64,000 bases of DNA from Mycobacteroides salmoniphilum. Lineage in GTDB: Bacteria > Actinomycetota > Actinomycetes > Mycobacteriales > Mycobacteriaceae. Numbering within the stretch: position 1 is the stretch's first letter; every line of letters begins with the position of its first letter. The DNA is taken from positions 3,286,001 to 3,350,000 of the forward strand of contig NZ_CP024633.1 of assembly GCF_004924335.1 (NCBI RefSeq), given 5' to 3'. The translations under genes and the position numbers were made by a program. This document shows, piece after piece, positions 1 to 8,304 of the stretch. The notes below the pieces were generated by a model. That model made no database searches. It was given only the letters and a program-made list of their open reading frames with translations, and had not been told where the DNA came from.

Positions 1-411
1 GTGCTGCCCGTCAGCCGAGTCTCGCGCCGCCGCGTATCCGTCGTCCGCGGTCGGCCGAACCGATGCTTGCCCCACCGCCAGATCGAAGAGCGCGAGCGTC
101 GGGATCACCGGGACGAGCCCGCCGGGTGTCGGCACCCCCCTGCCCGACTCCTCGAAGAACCGCATGGCGCCGTCGGCGGCCGCGAGCCCGAAGGCCGAAC
201 CGCCCGTCAGTACCACCGCGTCGATCGCGACAACCGACTTGTCCGGGGCCAACGCGGCGAGCTCGCGGGAAGCGGGTGCACCACCGCGCACCTCACAGGA
301 CGCGCACGTGCCCGGCGGCAGGGAAACGACGGTACAGCCGGTCTGCACCGCCTCATTGGTCCAGTGACCCACACCTACCCGCGGGATGCCGATGCTTCGC
401 GTGTTTCCCAT
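1..411 (-). CDS. P1 family peptidase (DmpA/L-aminopeptidase-like), C-terminus cut by window edge
   Basis: The minus-strand frame opens with ATG at 411 and stays open for 137 codons to the window edge, so only the N-terminal part is present. The start MGNTRSIGIPRVGVGHW, the segment TGCTVV and the block VVLTGGSAFGLAAADGAM match the P1 (DmpA-like) peptidases, Ntn-fold enzymes that self-cleave into two chains and act as aminopeptidases. The autocleavage site would lie beyond the edge and cannot be checked. It starts 27 bp after the stop of the sirtuin gene on the same strand, so the two are probably cotranscribed. The physiological substrate in mycobacteria is not established. Confidence 0.8.
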   Translation of the reverse strand, partial: MGNTRSIGIPRVGVGHWTNEAVQTGCTVVSLPPGTCASCEVRGGAPASRELAALAPDKSVVAIDAVVLTGGSAFGLAAADGAMRFFEESGRGVPTPGGLVPVIPTLALFDLAVGQASVRPTADDGYAAARDSADGQH

Positions 412-438
412 ACGGGCCAACGGTACTCAGTTCGTCCT

Positions 439-1188
439 CTACAGCGAAAGCGCCTCCACCAGCGCCGGCAGCGCGGTGGCGGCGGTGGCCCGCCAGACGA
501 GATCCGCCCGGTCAGACAGGTCGGTCTCATGCGGGTTGATCTCGACGACCGTCGCCCCGCGGCTCAGTGCCAGCTGCGGAAGCCCCGCCGCCGGATACAC
601 GATGCCTGAGGTCCCGATGAGCAGCATCAACTCGCAGTTTTGCGCGTGCGCGACGGCATGACCGAACTCGACCTCGGGCAACATCTCCCCGAACCACACG
701 ATGCTCGGCCGGACTTTTCCGCCACAGTCGCACTCGGGGGGCGCGACCCGCTCGGATTCGGGGGCAGCGACGCTCACGTCGAAACCGGTCTGGCAGGTGT
801 CGCAATGCGATTTGAGCAAGCTGCCGTGAACGTGCGTGACCTCTGCGCTGCCCGCGCGCTCGTGAAGGTCATCGACGTTCTGGGTGACGATCCGGACGTC
901 GCGATGAGACCCCCACTGCGCCAACGCACGATGCCCGGCGTTGGGCTGCACGGCCATCAGCTGGATGCGCCGATTCTGATACCACGCCCACACCAGCCCG
1001 GCGTCCTCGTTCCAGGCTTCCGGTGTCGCCAGAGTCATCGGGTCGTACTTCGACCACAGTCCCGTCTGGGCATCGCGGAAGGTGGGCAGCCCGCTCTCGG
1101 CGGACATGCCCGCGCCGGTGAGCACCGTGACGGTGCGCGCCTTCGTCGCGGCGGCCAACAGCTCGTCGGGTACCTGTGCCTGTTTCAT
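439..1188 (-). CDS. NAD-dependent protein deacylase, sirtuin class III (CobB/SIRT5-like)
   Basis: A 249-residue sirtuin that removes acyl groups from lysines using NAD+. Visible motifs: NAD-binding GAGMSAESGLPTFRD (about 25-39), TQNVD (102-106), catalytic His121 in HVHGS, and four zinc-ligand cysteines at 129, 132, 153 and 155. Tyr70 and Arg73 in WYQNRR form the Y-x-x-R pair that in E. coli CobB and human SIRT5 binds succinyl and malonyl lysine, so desuccinylase activity is likely beside deacetylation. ATG at 1188 is chosen because homology begins there; the frame is open 27 codons further upstream without family similarity. The P1 peptidase follows on the same strand. M. tuberculosis Rv1151c is the expected counterpart. 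Confidence 0.92.
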   Translation of the reverse strand: MKQAQVPDELLAAATKARTVTVLTGAGMSAESGLPTFRDAQTGLWSKYDPMTLATPEAWNEDAGLVWAWYQNRRIQLMAVQPNAGHRALAQWGSHRDVRIVTQNVDDLHERAGSAEVTHVHGSLLKSHCDTCQTGFDVSVAAPESERVAPPECDCGGKVRPSIVWFGEMLPEVEFGHAVAHAQNCELMLLIGTSGIVYPAAGLPQLALSRGATVVEINPHETDLSDRADLVWRATAATALPALVEALSL

Positions 1189-1367
1189 CGAACAAATTCT
1201 CACCCATAGGGACTGTTTGGATCGGAACCACGCCCGTACCCGGACGAAGCGGCTGAGACTCAGGATCACTGACTACGGACTACGGACTTCCAAGGGTTCG
1301 CATCGCTGTTCGGGCCGCCAGGCTGATCTTGATCGGAAACCAGCCCATACAGCCAGCAGGAGAAATC

Positions 1368-2282
1368 ATGACCTTGGACAACGCAACACACCTTGGGAGC
1401 CTCGGGGTGGACGAGTTGGTTCCCTCGCGTTACGCGGTAGACGTCGGCGATATCGAGGTGCTGGTGATCAGCGATGGGGTGCTGCCGATTACCGCCTCGA
1501 CATTGGCCACCAACGCCGACCCGGCCGAGCTGGCGGGCTGGCTCGACGGCATGTTCCTACCGCCCGAGGTGGTGGACTGGCCACTCAATGTCGTCGTGGT
1601 GCGCAGCGGCGATCAGACCATTCTCGTCGACGCCGGGCTGGGGCTGGAGTTCCCGGACTTCCCGAGAGCGGGGCAGACGGTCGCGCGATTGGAGGCCGCA
1701 GGCGTCGATCTGGCATCCGTGACTGACGTGGTGCTCACCCATATGCACATGGACCACGTCGGCGGGCTACTCACGGAGGGGCTTAAGGAACGGCTGCGTC
1801 CGAATCTGCGGGTCCACGCGGCAACCGCGGAAGCCGAGTTCTGGGTAGCACCCGATTTCTCCCACGTCACCATGCCGGAGCCAATTCCGGACGTGCTGCG
1901 CAGGGTCGCCACGCAATTCTTGGACCAGTATCACGGCCAGCTGCAGACGTTTGAGACGGAGTACGAGGTCGCACCGGGAGTCCTCATCTCCCGCACTGGT
2001 GGTCACACCCCCGGGCACAGCGTGGTCCGCCTTGAGTCACGCGAACAGAAGCTGACCTTCGCCGGCGATGCGGTGTTCGCACCGGGGTTTGATAACCCCG
2101 AGTGGCACAATGGCTTTGAGCATGACCCCGAGGAAGCCGCCCGTGTGCGAGTGCGTCTCCTGCAAGAGCTGGCATCGACCGGCGAGCCGATGGTGGCCAC
2201 CCACCTGCCCTTCCCGTCCGTCTGCCACGTGGCAACCGCGGGCGACGCGTTCCGCTGCATACCGGCCACCTGGGATTACTAA
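1368..2282 (+). CDS. MBL-fold metallo-hydrolase
   Basis: A 304-residue metallo-beta-lactamase-fold hydrolase. The metal-binding HxHxDH motif is THMHMDH with His125, His127, Asp129 and His130. A later His near 212 in GGHTPGH and an Asp in FAGDAVF complete a two-metal site. No signal peptide is visible, so it is probably cytoplasmic. ATG 1368 is preceded by AGCAGGAGAAATC, a good ribosome binding site; the 13 codons upstream are unlikely to be coding. It resembles the lactonase and methyl-parathion-hydrolase-like branch rather than antibiotic beta-lactamases, but the substrate cannot be assigned. It is transcribed away from the sirtuin. Confidence 0.85.
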   Translation: MTLDNATHLGSLGVDELVPSRYAVDVGDIEVLVISDGVLPITASTLATNADPAELAGWLDGMFLPPEVVDWPLNVVVVRSGDQTILVDAGLGLEFPDFPRAGQTVARLEAAGVDLASVTDVVLTHMHMDHVGGLLTEGLKERLRPNLRVHAATAEAEFWVAPDFSHVTMPEPIPDVLRRVATQFLDQYHGQLQTFETEYEVAPGVLISRTGGHTPGHSVVRLESREQKLTFAGDAVFAPGFDNPEWHNGFEHDPEEAARVRVRLLQELASTGEPMVATHLPFPSVCHVATAGDAFRCIPATWDY

Positions 2283-2397
2283 CCGCTCTTCAGTGTTGGA
2301 TTGGACGACAGCCACGTGACGGTGACTGTCGTCCAATTCGTCATCTGAGACGTTCGACGGCCCTTGCGTGATTCTCAGGGATTGGCACGATGGAACA

Positions 2398-2766
2398 ATG
2401 ATCGAAACATTGACTGATATGCCCGAGGGCGTAGTCGGATTCCGCGTCTCCGGCAGGGTGGCCGGTGACGAGCTACGTAAGTTCACACCGACTATCGAAC
2501 AATCGCTGACATCCGATGAACTACGGATTGTTGAGGTCATCGCGAGCGACTACGAGGGCTTTGGCCCCGGCGGGCTAGCCGAAGACCTGAAGCTGGGCTT
2601 CGGGATGCTCTTCCAGCATCATTCGGCCTTCAAGAAAATCGCAGTAGTGACCGATAAGGAATGGGTAGCGCACACCTTGCACGCGCTCGCGTGGATGGTT
2701 CCCGGTGAGATCGCGTTGTTCGGCCTGGACGAGCTGGATCGTGCGAAAACGTGGGCCGCACGCTGA
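2398..2766 (+). CDS. SpoIIAA-like STAS/SEC14 domain protein
   Basis: A 122-residue protein with the pattern of the SpoIIAA-like (STAS/SEC14-related) small-domain family. It starts MIETL and has alternating beta and alpha segments, with the FGMLFQHHSAFKKIAVVTD stretch near residues 69-87 and a C-terminal amphipathic helix ending in DRAKTWAAR. Such proteins are single domains, sometimes lipid- or nucleotide-binding, and their role is mostly unknown. ATG 2398 is preferred over the in-frame GTG 30 bp upstream because the family start matches it. It stands alone between an MBL hydrolase and an unrecognised gene. Confidence 0.7.
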   Translation: MIETLTDMPEGVVGFRVSGRVAGDELRKFTPTIEQSLTSDELRIVEVIASDYEGFGPGGLAEDLKLGFGMLFQHHSAFKKIAVVTDKEWVAHTLHALAWMVPGEIALFGLDELDRAKTWAAR

Positions 2767-2924
2767 CGCCACAGGCCGAAATCGGGTAGTGCACTACCCG
2801 AGCCCACAGCCTCCCTGAGTCCATATCGTCGCATCACCAACGTTCGGCCGGACAAGAGAACCGATCTGTAGCAATGGCCCTGCGCTGGAAGGACATTCAT
2901 CCAGTGACGGAAGGCGCGTGCACC

Positions 2925-3449
2925 ATGGTCCTCATTCCGAACTTCGAAAGTCAGTCGCACTTCTTTACTCCCGCCGCATTGGCGGTCAACGAACAACAGC
3001 CGGCCTCGATCGCCGATCAGCGCTTCGTCTTCCAGACAAACGGCGTGGCCATCGTCAATATGCCCGGACAGAGCAGCGTCGACTGGTCACGGAACCAAGC
3101 ATTGATCTCCCCGAACATGAGCGATGCGTTCAAGGCGATCACGACGCGGCACAACATCCCGATTCCGGCCGGGGCCTTCCCGTGGTTTCAGGTGGACAGC
3201 GCCATTCCCTTCGCCACCCTGAGTTCGATCTTCGATCGGCATCAGGCGATTGACGCGGGATTCGCCGTCGACCGTTGGCGTTTCCGGACACGCACCGGCA
3301 TCGGACTGCAACCCGGGCAGACACTCCAAAGTCTGTTCGACGGTCTACTCGTAGATTTGGCCGTTCGTGACAGCGACGCGGTGATCCACCGAATCAGCTA
3401 CCACATCACGGTGCAGGGCAGAATCCGGTTCGTCACCGGTCTTACGTGA
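2925..3449 (+). CDS. Hypothetical protein
   Basis: I do not recognise this family. From ATG 2925 it encodes 174 residues (191 from ATG 2874). There is no signal peptide and no long hydrophobic segment. The sequence is rich in Ile, Phe and Gln with a regular beta-like pattern and ends QGRIRFVTGLT. The composition looks like a real soluble protein rather than a chance frame. It is the last plus-strand gene before the convergent MarR regulator, whose stop follows immediately at 3450. ATG 2925 is the tentative start because the upstream 17 codons are less protein-like. Confidence 0.55.
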   Translation: MVLIPNFESQSHFFTPAALAVNEQQPASIADQRFVFQTNGVAIVNMPGQSSVDWSRNQALISPNMSDAFKAITTRHNIPIPAGAFPWFQVDSAIPFATLSSIFDRHQAIDAGFAVDRWRFRTRTGIGLQPGQTLQSLFDGLLVDLAVRDSDAVIHRISYHITVQGRIRFVTGLT

Positions 3450-3920
3450 TCAATCCCCGTTAATCCTGGTATCCCCGGACCCCGCCAGGAAAGCCTTTTC
3501 GAGTAGTACAAACAGTTCACATCGCTGCGTTGCACTCAAGGCGGATAGCACCCGGGCCTCTGCCCCCCTGAGCCCGTCGACTATCTCGGCGTACCGGCGC
3601 TTTCCGAGCGCAGTCATCACCACATCGTGACGGCGGCGGTCCTCCGGGGACCGCTGCCGCTCTATGAAGCCAATGGCTTCCAGATCGTTCAGAAGCCCAA
3701 CCATGGTGGTCTTGTCCACCCGCAAGGCTTCGGCGAGATCCGCCTGCGACTGCTTGCCGGCCGCATCCAAGACGTTGAGCACGCCTATATGCAGTAGCCG
3801 CAGTGCGTGCTCACCCAGTACGGCAGCCACTTCGACATGCATGCGACGCAGAAGGATCTCGAACAGGGGTCCGAACAACCCCGCTGGCCTGGGGTGATCC
3901 TCCGGCGGGAACTCGGTCAT
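3450..3920 (-). CDS. MarR family transcriptional regulator
   Basis: A 156-residue winged-helix regulator. The DNA-binding part is seen in QADLAEALRVDKTTMVGLLNDLEA followed by the wing IERQRSPEDRRRHDVVMTALG, the classical MarR signature with its D-x-R-R pattern. It is divergent from the MspA-like porin gene with only 83 bp between starts, and that gap holds a 12-bp perfect inverted repeat touching the porin ribosome binding site. The likely role is repression of the porin operon and itself, relieved by a small ligand. ATG 3920 (MTEFPP) is chosen; six more upstream codons are possible. Confidence 0.88.
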   Translation of the reverse strand: MTEFPPEDHPRPAGLFGPLFEILLRRMHVEVAAVLGEHALRLLHIGVLNVLDAAGKQSQADLAEALRVDKTTMVGLLNDLEAIGFIERQRSPEDRRRHDVVMTALGKRRYAEIVDGLRGAEARVLSALSATQRCELFVLLEKAFLAGSGDTRINGD

Positions 3921-3955
3921 GCCCCAACAGTACATCAATCTTGATCATCTGCTTT

Positions 3956-3990
3956 AATCAAATCGTTAGTCTTAATCAAACGATTTGATT
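3956..3990. promoter_or_regulatory. Inverted repeat, candidate MarR operator
   Basis: Perfect 12-bp arms AATCAAATCGTT (3956-3967) and AACGATTTGATT (3979-3990) are separated by 11 bp. The element TTAATCAAA also occurs twice as a direct repeat. The right arm ends next to GGAGGA, the porin ribosome binding site, so a bound repressor would block the porin start. Two-fold symmetry and position between marR and its divergent neighbour are typical of MarR autoregulation. Confidence 0.7.
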
Positions 3991-4003
3991 GGAGGAACCC
4001 ACT

Positions 4004-4660
4004 GTGGGCAGATCCACGCGATCCGGCGTGATCGCCGGGGCGACCGCGATGGCAATAGGGTGGGCCCTCGTAACGTCGGCGACCAGCTGGGCCGCCCCCG
4101 TCGAGATGGCTCCGCAATCGAGCCAACGCACGACCATCGATGGCTGGCACCTGTCAGTTGCCCTCTCGGGCGAGGTCATCAACGCGGTCCCGAATCTGGC
4201 CGGTGCGCAGAACTCTCGCGAGGCGTTCATGACACTGTCCGCGCAGGCGAATATCGGTGGCAGTGGCGGCAATCCCATCACCGCAGCCAACTTTGTCGCG
4301 GGCTACCAAGTCGGCTGCCAGATCGACGTATCGCAGGGTCTTCAGATTGGCGGCACTGGCCAGTTGGCGGGATCGGTCGGGGCGACCATCAGCGGCCAGC
4401 CGGGAGTACAGGTGGGCGGAACGGGGGCGATCGGCGGCTTCGTGCAGACCGACCTGCAGCCTGGCGTGATCACCACCGTCGCAATGGGCACTATGCCGGT
4501 GACGGCAGGCCTTGGACGACTGGACATGCAAGACGTCCACTTGAAAGTGGATGCCTGCGGCGGGCCAGTGACAGTGCGCTCCTATGCGACATTCGCGGTC
4601 GCCAGTGCAGTTCAACAAACACAATTGTCCGTGTACGGCGACCCCTACGTCCTGAACTAG
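4004..4660 (+). CDS. MspA family outer-membrane porin
   Basis: A 218-residue exported protein of the MspA porin family, which forms octameric water-filled channels in the mycobacterial outer membrane. The N-terminus has Arg residues, a hydrophobic core and a probable cleavage site after SWAA (about residue 31). The mature part shows the family pattern: DGWHLSV near the start, YQVGCQIDVSQG in the middle, a glycine-rich barrel/constriction region, and the terminal YGDPYVLN that mirrors YGEPWNMN of MspA. Two cysteines (in YQVGCQI and VDACGG) may form a disulfide, unlike cysteine-free MspA. GTG 4004 is used because GGAGGA sits just upstream. The next gene starts 10 bp after its stop. Confidence 0.85.
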   Translation: MGRSTRSGVIAGATAMAIGWALVTSATSWAAPVEMAPQSSQRTTIDGWHLSVALSGEVINAVPNLAGAQNSREAFMTLSAQANIGGSGGNPITAANFVAGYQVGCQIDVSQGLQIGGTGQLAGSVGATISGQPGVQVGGTGAIGGFVQTDLQPGVITTVAMGTMPVTAGLGRLDMQDVHLKVDACGGPVTVRSYATFAVASAVQQTQLSVYGDPYVLN

Positions 4661-4669
4661 GAGCGATAG

Positions 4670-4990
4670 ATGTTTCTGTTCAACACAATTCCCCGGCATG
4701 GCAGTGCCACCTTGCTCGTAGTCACCGCATCGGTGTTGTTCGCGGGTTCGGGTACCGCACACGCCGACCCCGGCCCGATAACGCCCCCACCCCCGCCAGT
4801 GATCGGGGCGTTGCAGTACGGGCCACCGGGATACCCTGCGGCGATCGGAGTTCCGCTGCTGCCTCCAGGACGCTCGGGTGTGTCTGTATCAGCCGACACC
4901 CTGAGCCCCGCAGCTCCGGCGCCGGCCAACGCCTCACGCGGGATCTCTGGAGTACAGACGTCGGCCGATTCCCTGAGCCCCACTCCTTAG
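4670..4990 (+). CDS. Small secreted proline-rich protein
   Basis: A 106-residue protein with a clear signal peptide (hydrophobic LLVVTASVLFAG, cleavage likely after AHA) and a proline-rich mature part. Two related blocks, VSADTLSPAAPA and TSADSLSPTP, repeat near the C-terminus. It starts 10 bp after the porin stop, so the two are almost certainly one operon under the MarR dyad. The family is not recognised. It could be a periplasmic or cell-wall partner of the porin; this is inference from linkage only. Confidence 0.65.
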   Translation: MFLFNTIPRHGSATLLVVTASVLFAGSGTAHADPGPITPPPPPVIGALQYGPPGYPAAIGVPLLPPGRSGVSVSADTLSPAAPAPANASRGISGVQTSADSLSPTP

Positions 4991-5015
4991 TCAGGGGCCA
5001 GCGCCGGTGCACACC

Positions 5016-5828
5016 TCATCGAGTCGGCCGCAGCACAACAATTCCCGGGACCGTACCCAGATACTCCCGCAGCGGCGTATCGACGACTTGGTTGTTGGCC
5101 CGCAAAGACGAGGCGTTGCGCAATACCGGCCCACCCGGTGTGTGCAGGAAGATTCCTACATGCGTGACGTCGAGCCCGCCGGCCCTCGCGTAGGCACCGA
5201 GGTAGTCACCGTCGTGAAGATTCGCGATAACACCATCGGAGACACGGGCACTCGGTAAATAGACGACCGTGCGCGACCGAGGCGGAAGCCCCGGTAGATA
5301 GCTGCCGCCGGAATCCTTCAGGTTGAGCATCTTGGCGGCCTGCTCCGAGGGTGCCCCCAGACTTGCTGTCACATCGGTGGCGTTAACAGGCGCATCGGCG
5401 GCCCAATCGGTGAAGAAATGGCGGCGTTGCGTGAAGCTGATATCGCCCCCGCGATAACGGATCTGGGTCAGTTGGGCGATGAAATCGGCGCTGTTACTGG
5501 ACCGCTTCAGCGCTTCGACATAGTCCGCATAGGTGAAGCAGTCCACGCGGGTGAGTTCTACGACCAACTGCTCGGGGACGGAGGCGGATCCGATCAGGGT
5601 GTCGGCACCGTACGGCACATGCAGAAAAAGGGCCGATACCGCGGCGCTCAATTGGGCGGGACTCTCAGCCGCGAGGCGGTTGCGCTCAGTGAGCAGCTCT
5701 TGGAGCCGGCGTTCGTTCGCCGGGCTGATATGCGCGGCGTCGGCCGAGGCAGCAGGTGCGCACAGCGCACATATCAGTGCGAGCAATACGAACAAGCTGT
5801 AACCACGTCGTAGTGGGGTTCGTCGCAT
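5016..5828 (-). CDS. Secreted DUF1460 (NlpC/P60-like amidase) protein
   Basis: A 270-residue exported protein of the DUF1460 family, a papain-like NlpC/P60-related fold linked to N-acetylmuramoyl-L-alanine amidase-type or peptide cleavage of cell-wall material. It has an Arg-rich N-terminus, a hydrophobic segment LFVLLALICALCAPA and an ADAA cleavage region. The catalytic Cys is probably in DCFTYADYVEAL and the His in DVTHVGIFLH, with RYRGGDISFTQRRHFFTDW as the family block between. ATG 5828 gives a normal signal peptide; the 19 upstream codons do not. It is convergent with the porin operon. Confidence 0.8.
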   Translation of the reverse strand: MRRTPLRRGYSLFVLLALICALCAPAASADAAHISPANERRLQELLTERNRLAAESPAQLSAAVSALFLHVPYGADTLIGSASVPEQLVVELTRVDCFTYADYVEALKRSSNSADFIAQLTQIRYRGGDISFTQRRHFFTDWAADAPVNATDVTASLGAPSEQAAKMLNLKDSGGSYLPGLPPRSRTVVYLPSARVSDGVIANLHDGDYLGAYARAGGLDVTHVGIFLHTPGGPVLRNASSLRANNQVVDTPLREYLGTVPGIVVLRPTR

Positions 5829-6008
5829 TGTCGAGGTCACGACCTGATGCCTTTCATCTCCAAGTCCGGATAATCCAGCTAACACATCACAGTGCAGAGC
5901 CGAACCAGGCTGGTCGCCGACCTCACCTGACGCACTTTACGCAATGCGCGTGCACTTTTGGGCTCCTACGAGGCGAATGGACACTGGGTGTCCGCTGCTG
6001 CTGCGTGC

Positions 6009-7055
6009 CTAGAAGCGCAGGGACCGGAGCATTAGTTGGTCGAGTTCGGTGCCGAGGTCTGCGATGTCGATATCGTTTTCGAAGAGCACCGCCACCTGAC
6101 CGATTTCTAGATCCGGTGAGGTACAGAGGGCGGTGTCGCCCCCGTTGGTGGTCAGCCACAGCATGTCGGTGGAGGCGATGACATCGGGACGGTCCCAGTC
6201 CGGGATGCCGGTGGGCCAGCCCGCCCAGGCCGCGAAAGTGGACATGTACGAGGGTTGGGCCAGGCCAAACGATTCCCCATCGAGGACGGTAAACCCGGGA
6301 TGCACATCACGGAGAAACTCACGCGCCGGCATCGGCAAGGTCTGCCACAACGGCGGCGGCGACCCGGTGAAGGTTCGTGGATCCCAGCCAACCCAAATCA
6401 CTACGTCACCGTCGGCGGCCTCAACGAAGTAGAGCAGCGCCGGGCCTTCCTCGAGCCAATAGCACACCTGCACATCGCGGAGGCGGCTCTGGAGTGCGTC
6501 GGCAAACCGCGGGAGCATCTCCAGAAAGCCCGGATTCCACCGCGCCAATGCCAGCTGTACACGCTGCTCAGGATCAGCCGATGCCGCCACCTCAGCAAAC
6601 GGTCCAGCCATATCGGCAACCGGTGAATCCAGCACCGCGACAGGACCTCGGCCGCCGCCACACAGCTCATCGAGTTTGGCTAAGCCCGAAGCCGGTGACG
6701 GCGCCCCAAACTTCAGTTCGTTAAGCAACCGATCGTCGCCAGCGGCAGCTGCAGCGATGACATGACGCAACTTGACGCGCACCCTGTCCTCTAACTGCAC
6801 CTGCCCGGTCTGGTACTCGCCACTGACCCCCCGCAGCGTTGCGGCGCTGCGGCCCCGCTGCATCCAATACACAGGCCGAGAGACCCACTGAAGATTCATC
6901 GGTGTGAACGCCACCCGCGGGGTCTGCTCCATCGTGAGATCGGCGAACCCGGGCATCATCACAATCTCAGCCAACGGAATGATCCTCGCAGCCACCACAG
7001 CCGCCTCGAACTTGCCTCGACCAATCGTCGCGGGAATCACAGGCTCATCATGCAT
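6009..7055 (-). CDS. Hypothetical protein, possible SUKH/SMI1-KNR4-like C-terminal domain
   Basis: A 348-residue protein with no signal peptide or membrane segment. The N-terminal half is unrecognised. The C-terminal third has LPMPAREFLRDVHPG, then WLTTNGGDTALCTSPD and QVAVLFENDIDIADLGTELDQLM, a layout similar to the SMI1/KNR4 (SUKH) superfamily that often supplies immunity proteins against polymorphic toxins. This is a pattern match by eye, so moderate at best. ATG 7055 follows GGAG at a good distance; ATG 7070 is too close to it. Its neighbours are small accessory genes, and a clear SUKH fragment lies 1.2 kb away. Confidence 0.5.
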   Translation of the reverse strand: MHDEPVIPATIGRGKFEAAVVAARIIPLAEIVMMPGFADLTMEQTPRVAFTPMNLQWVSRPVYWMQRGRSAATLRGVSGEYQTGQVQLEDRVRVKLRHVIAAAAAGDDRLLNELKFGAPSPASGLAKLDELCGGGRGPVAVLDSPVADMAGPFAEVAASADPEQRVQLALARWNPGFLEMLPRFADALQSRLRDVQVCYWLEEGPALLYFVEAADGDVVIWVGWDPRTFTGSPPPLWQTLPMPAREFLRDVHPGFTVLDGESFGLAQPSYMSTFAAWAGWPTGIPDWDRPDVIASTDMLWLTTNGGDTALCTSPDLEIGQVAVLFENDIDIADLGTELDQLMLRSLRF

Positions 7056-7127
7056 CGAGACATTCTCCAATCCGGCGGCATGTCAGGGTGCGCGCTCGAT
7101 CACGTGTGGCTGAATGCTGCAGAGCGG

Positions 7128-7499
7128 CTAGCGGTCTTCGACGGGGTCTTGCAGGCGTTTGAGTTCATGATGCAGTGTCGCCTCCAGCGCGGTGGACCCA
7201 GGATCAGGTGCGCCGCGGCTGGCGAGCACCTCCCGCACCGTTCTCAACAGAGATAGCTCGGACTCGATGTCATCAGCGCCGCGGTGGCCCGTCTGCACGT
7301 ACCCCTCGTACGCGCAGCAGCCGTCGCACTCATGCGCCGCGAACCTCTCCCAACCCCGGGCAACCCACAACGCGAATTGATCTTGGTCAGGATGGGACTG
7401 TCCGTGCACACAAATACGGTCCAGAACACCGTTTGACCGCCACCGTTGCGGCCAGTCGAGCATGTGATGGCCGCTGGGGTTATGGATAACGCAAACCAT
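7128..7499 (-). CDS. Phage-type small protein with IHNPSGHHM motif, Cys/His-rich
   Basis: A 123-residue protein (154 if translation starts at 7592). It begins MVCVIHNPSGHHMLDWPQRW, continues ICVHGQSHPDQDQ and has HECDGCC, a pattern I recall from small proteins of actinobacteriophages and actinobacterial accessory regions. The ordered Cys and His residues suggest metal binding; the function is unknown. The upstream extension also contains CVHHGC and DDCVG, so the longer form may be genuine. It lies 72 bp upstream of the SUKH-like gene on the same strand and may share its transcript. Confidence 0.6.
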   Translation of the reverse strand: MVCVIHNPSGHHMLDWPQRWRSNGVLDRICVHGQSHPDQDQFALWVARGWERFAAHECDGCCAYEGYVQTGHRGADDIESELSLLRTVREVLASRGAPDPGSTALEATLHHELKRLQDPVEDR

Positions 7500-7731
7500 G
7501 CCGACGCAATCATCGGGCGGATGCCCAGCAGCAAACCCATTCACGCAGCCATGATGAACGCACTCACCTAGACGCAGCAAGTGCAGACACATGCGTAACC
7601 AAAATATGCCACTACACCTGTCGTGGCCCAGCCGCAGACCTGCGACACAGTCGACAACAACGCTTGTCCTGTTAGCTGTAGGAGTTGTACGCTGCCGTCA
7701 CGGTTGGGGGCAACCACCATGTAAGGGAAAC

Positions 7732-8193
7732 ATGAGCGACAACCGTGCCGCCAAATCGCCGTTCACCGGCTGGATCATCGTTGCCGGTGGCATCTTCCTA
7801 ATACTCGCGGTCGCCAACTCCACCAGCTGGGGCGCAGAGGAAGAACGCCCCCGGCCTACACCTGCGGTAACCGAATCAGCGAACCCTGCAGGGGCAGAAG
7901 CAAGCTCACTGCACTGCCAGCAGCAACAGCTGGAACCCCAGTGCGACGGCACCTTCCGTGTAGCCGGTGACAATTCCCCCACCGGCATCCCCCCTGGCTG
8001 GATCCACACCGAAGGTCCACACCCCGGGAGTCACCAGCACTGCTTATGGATACGACTGTCCGGTCAGGAAATGACGATGGAAAACACCCTCGCCACCGGC
8101 AAGGTGACAGAAGGCCCCGCCACGGTGCAGATCAAGCCGAGCGACTACGCCTTCGCAACCTACGGCTGCCAATCGTGGCAGAAAGTCGGATAG
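7732..8193 (+). CDS. Small membrane-anchored protein, phage-associated exposed domain
   Basis: A 153-residue protein with one membrane segment at about residues 14-32 (WIIVAGGIFLILAVA) and a Pro-rich linker. The exposed C-terminal domain runs from CDGTFRVAGDNSPTGIPPG to the terminal YGCQSWQKVG. The block DGT-(Y/F)-x-V...PG...(C)xWxRLSG...VxIKPSDxAFxTxGC occurs in actinobacterial secreted and prophage-encoded proteins. Four cysteines could make disulfides outside the cell. ATG 7732 has GTAAGGGAAAC upstream as ribosome binding site. The function is unknown. Confidence 0.65.
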   Translation: MSDNRAAKSPFTGWIIVAGGIFLILAVANSTSWGAEEERPRPTPAVTESANPAGAEASSLHCQQQQLEPQCDGTFRVAGDNSPTGIPPGWIHTEGPHPGSHQHCLWIRLSGQEMTMENTLATGKVTEGPATVQIKPSDYAFATYGCQSWQKVG

Positions 8194-8304
8194 TCGATAA
8201 TCGAGGTCTGTTCCTCGAACTGATGCGGTCGGTAGCCGGTCGTCGGCAGCTTCCCATGCACATCAACCGTGTCCTTGTGTTGACGCGGAAAGGATCGAAG
8301 TGCT

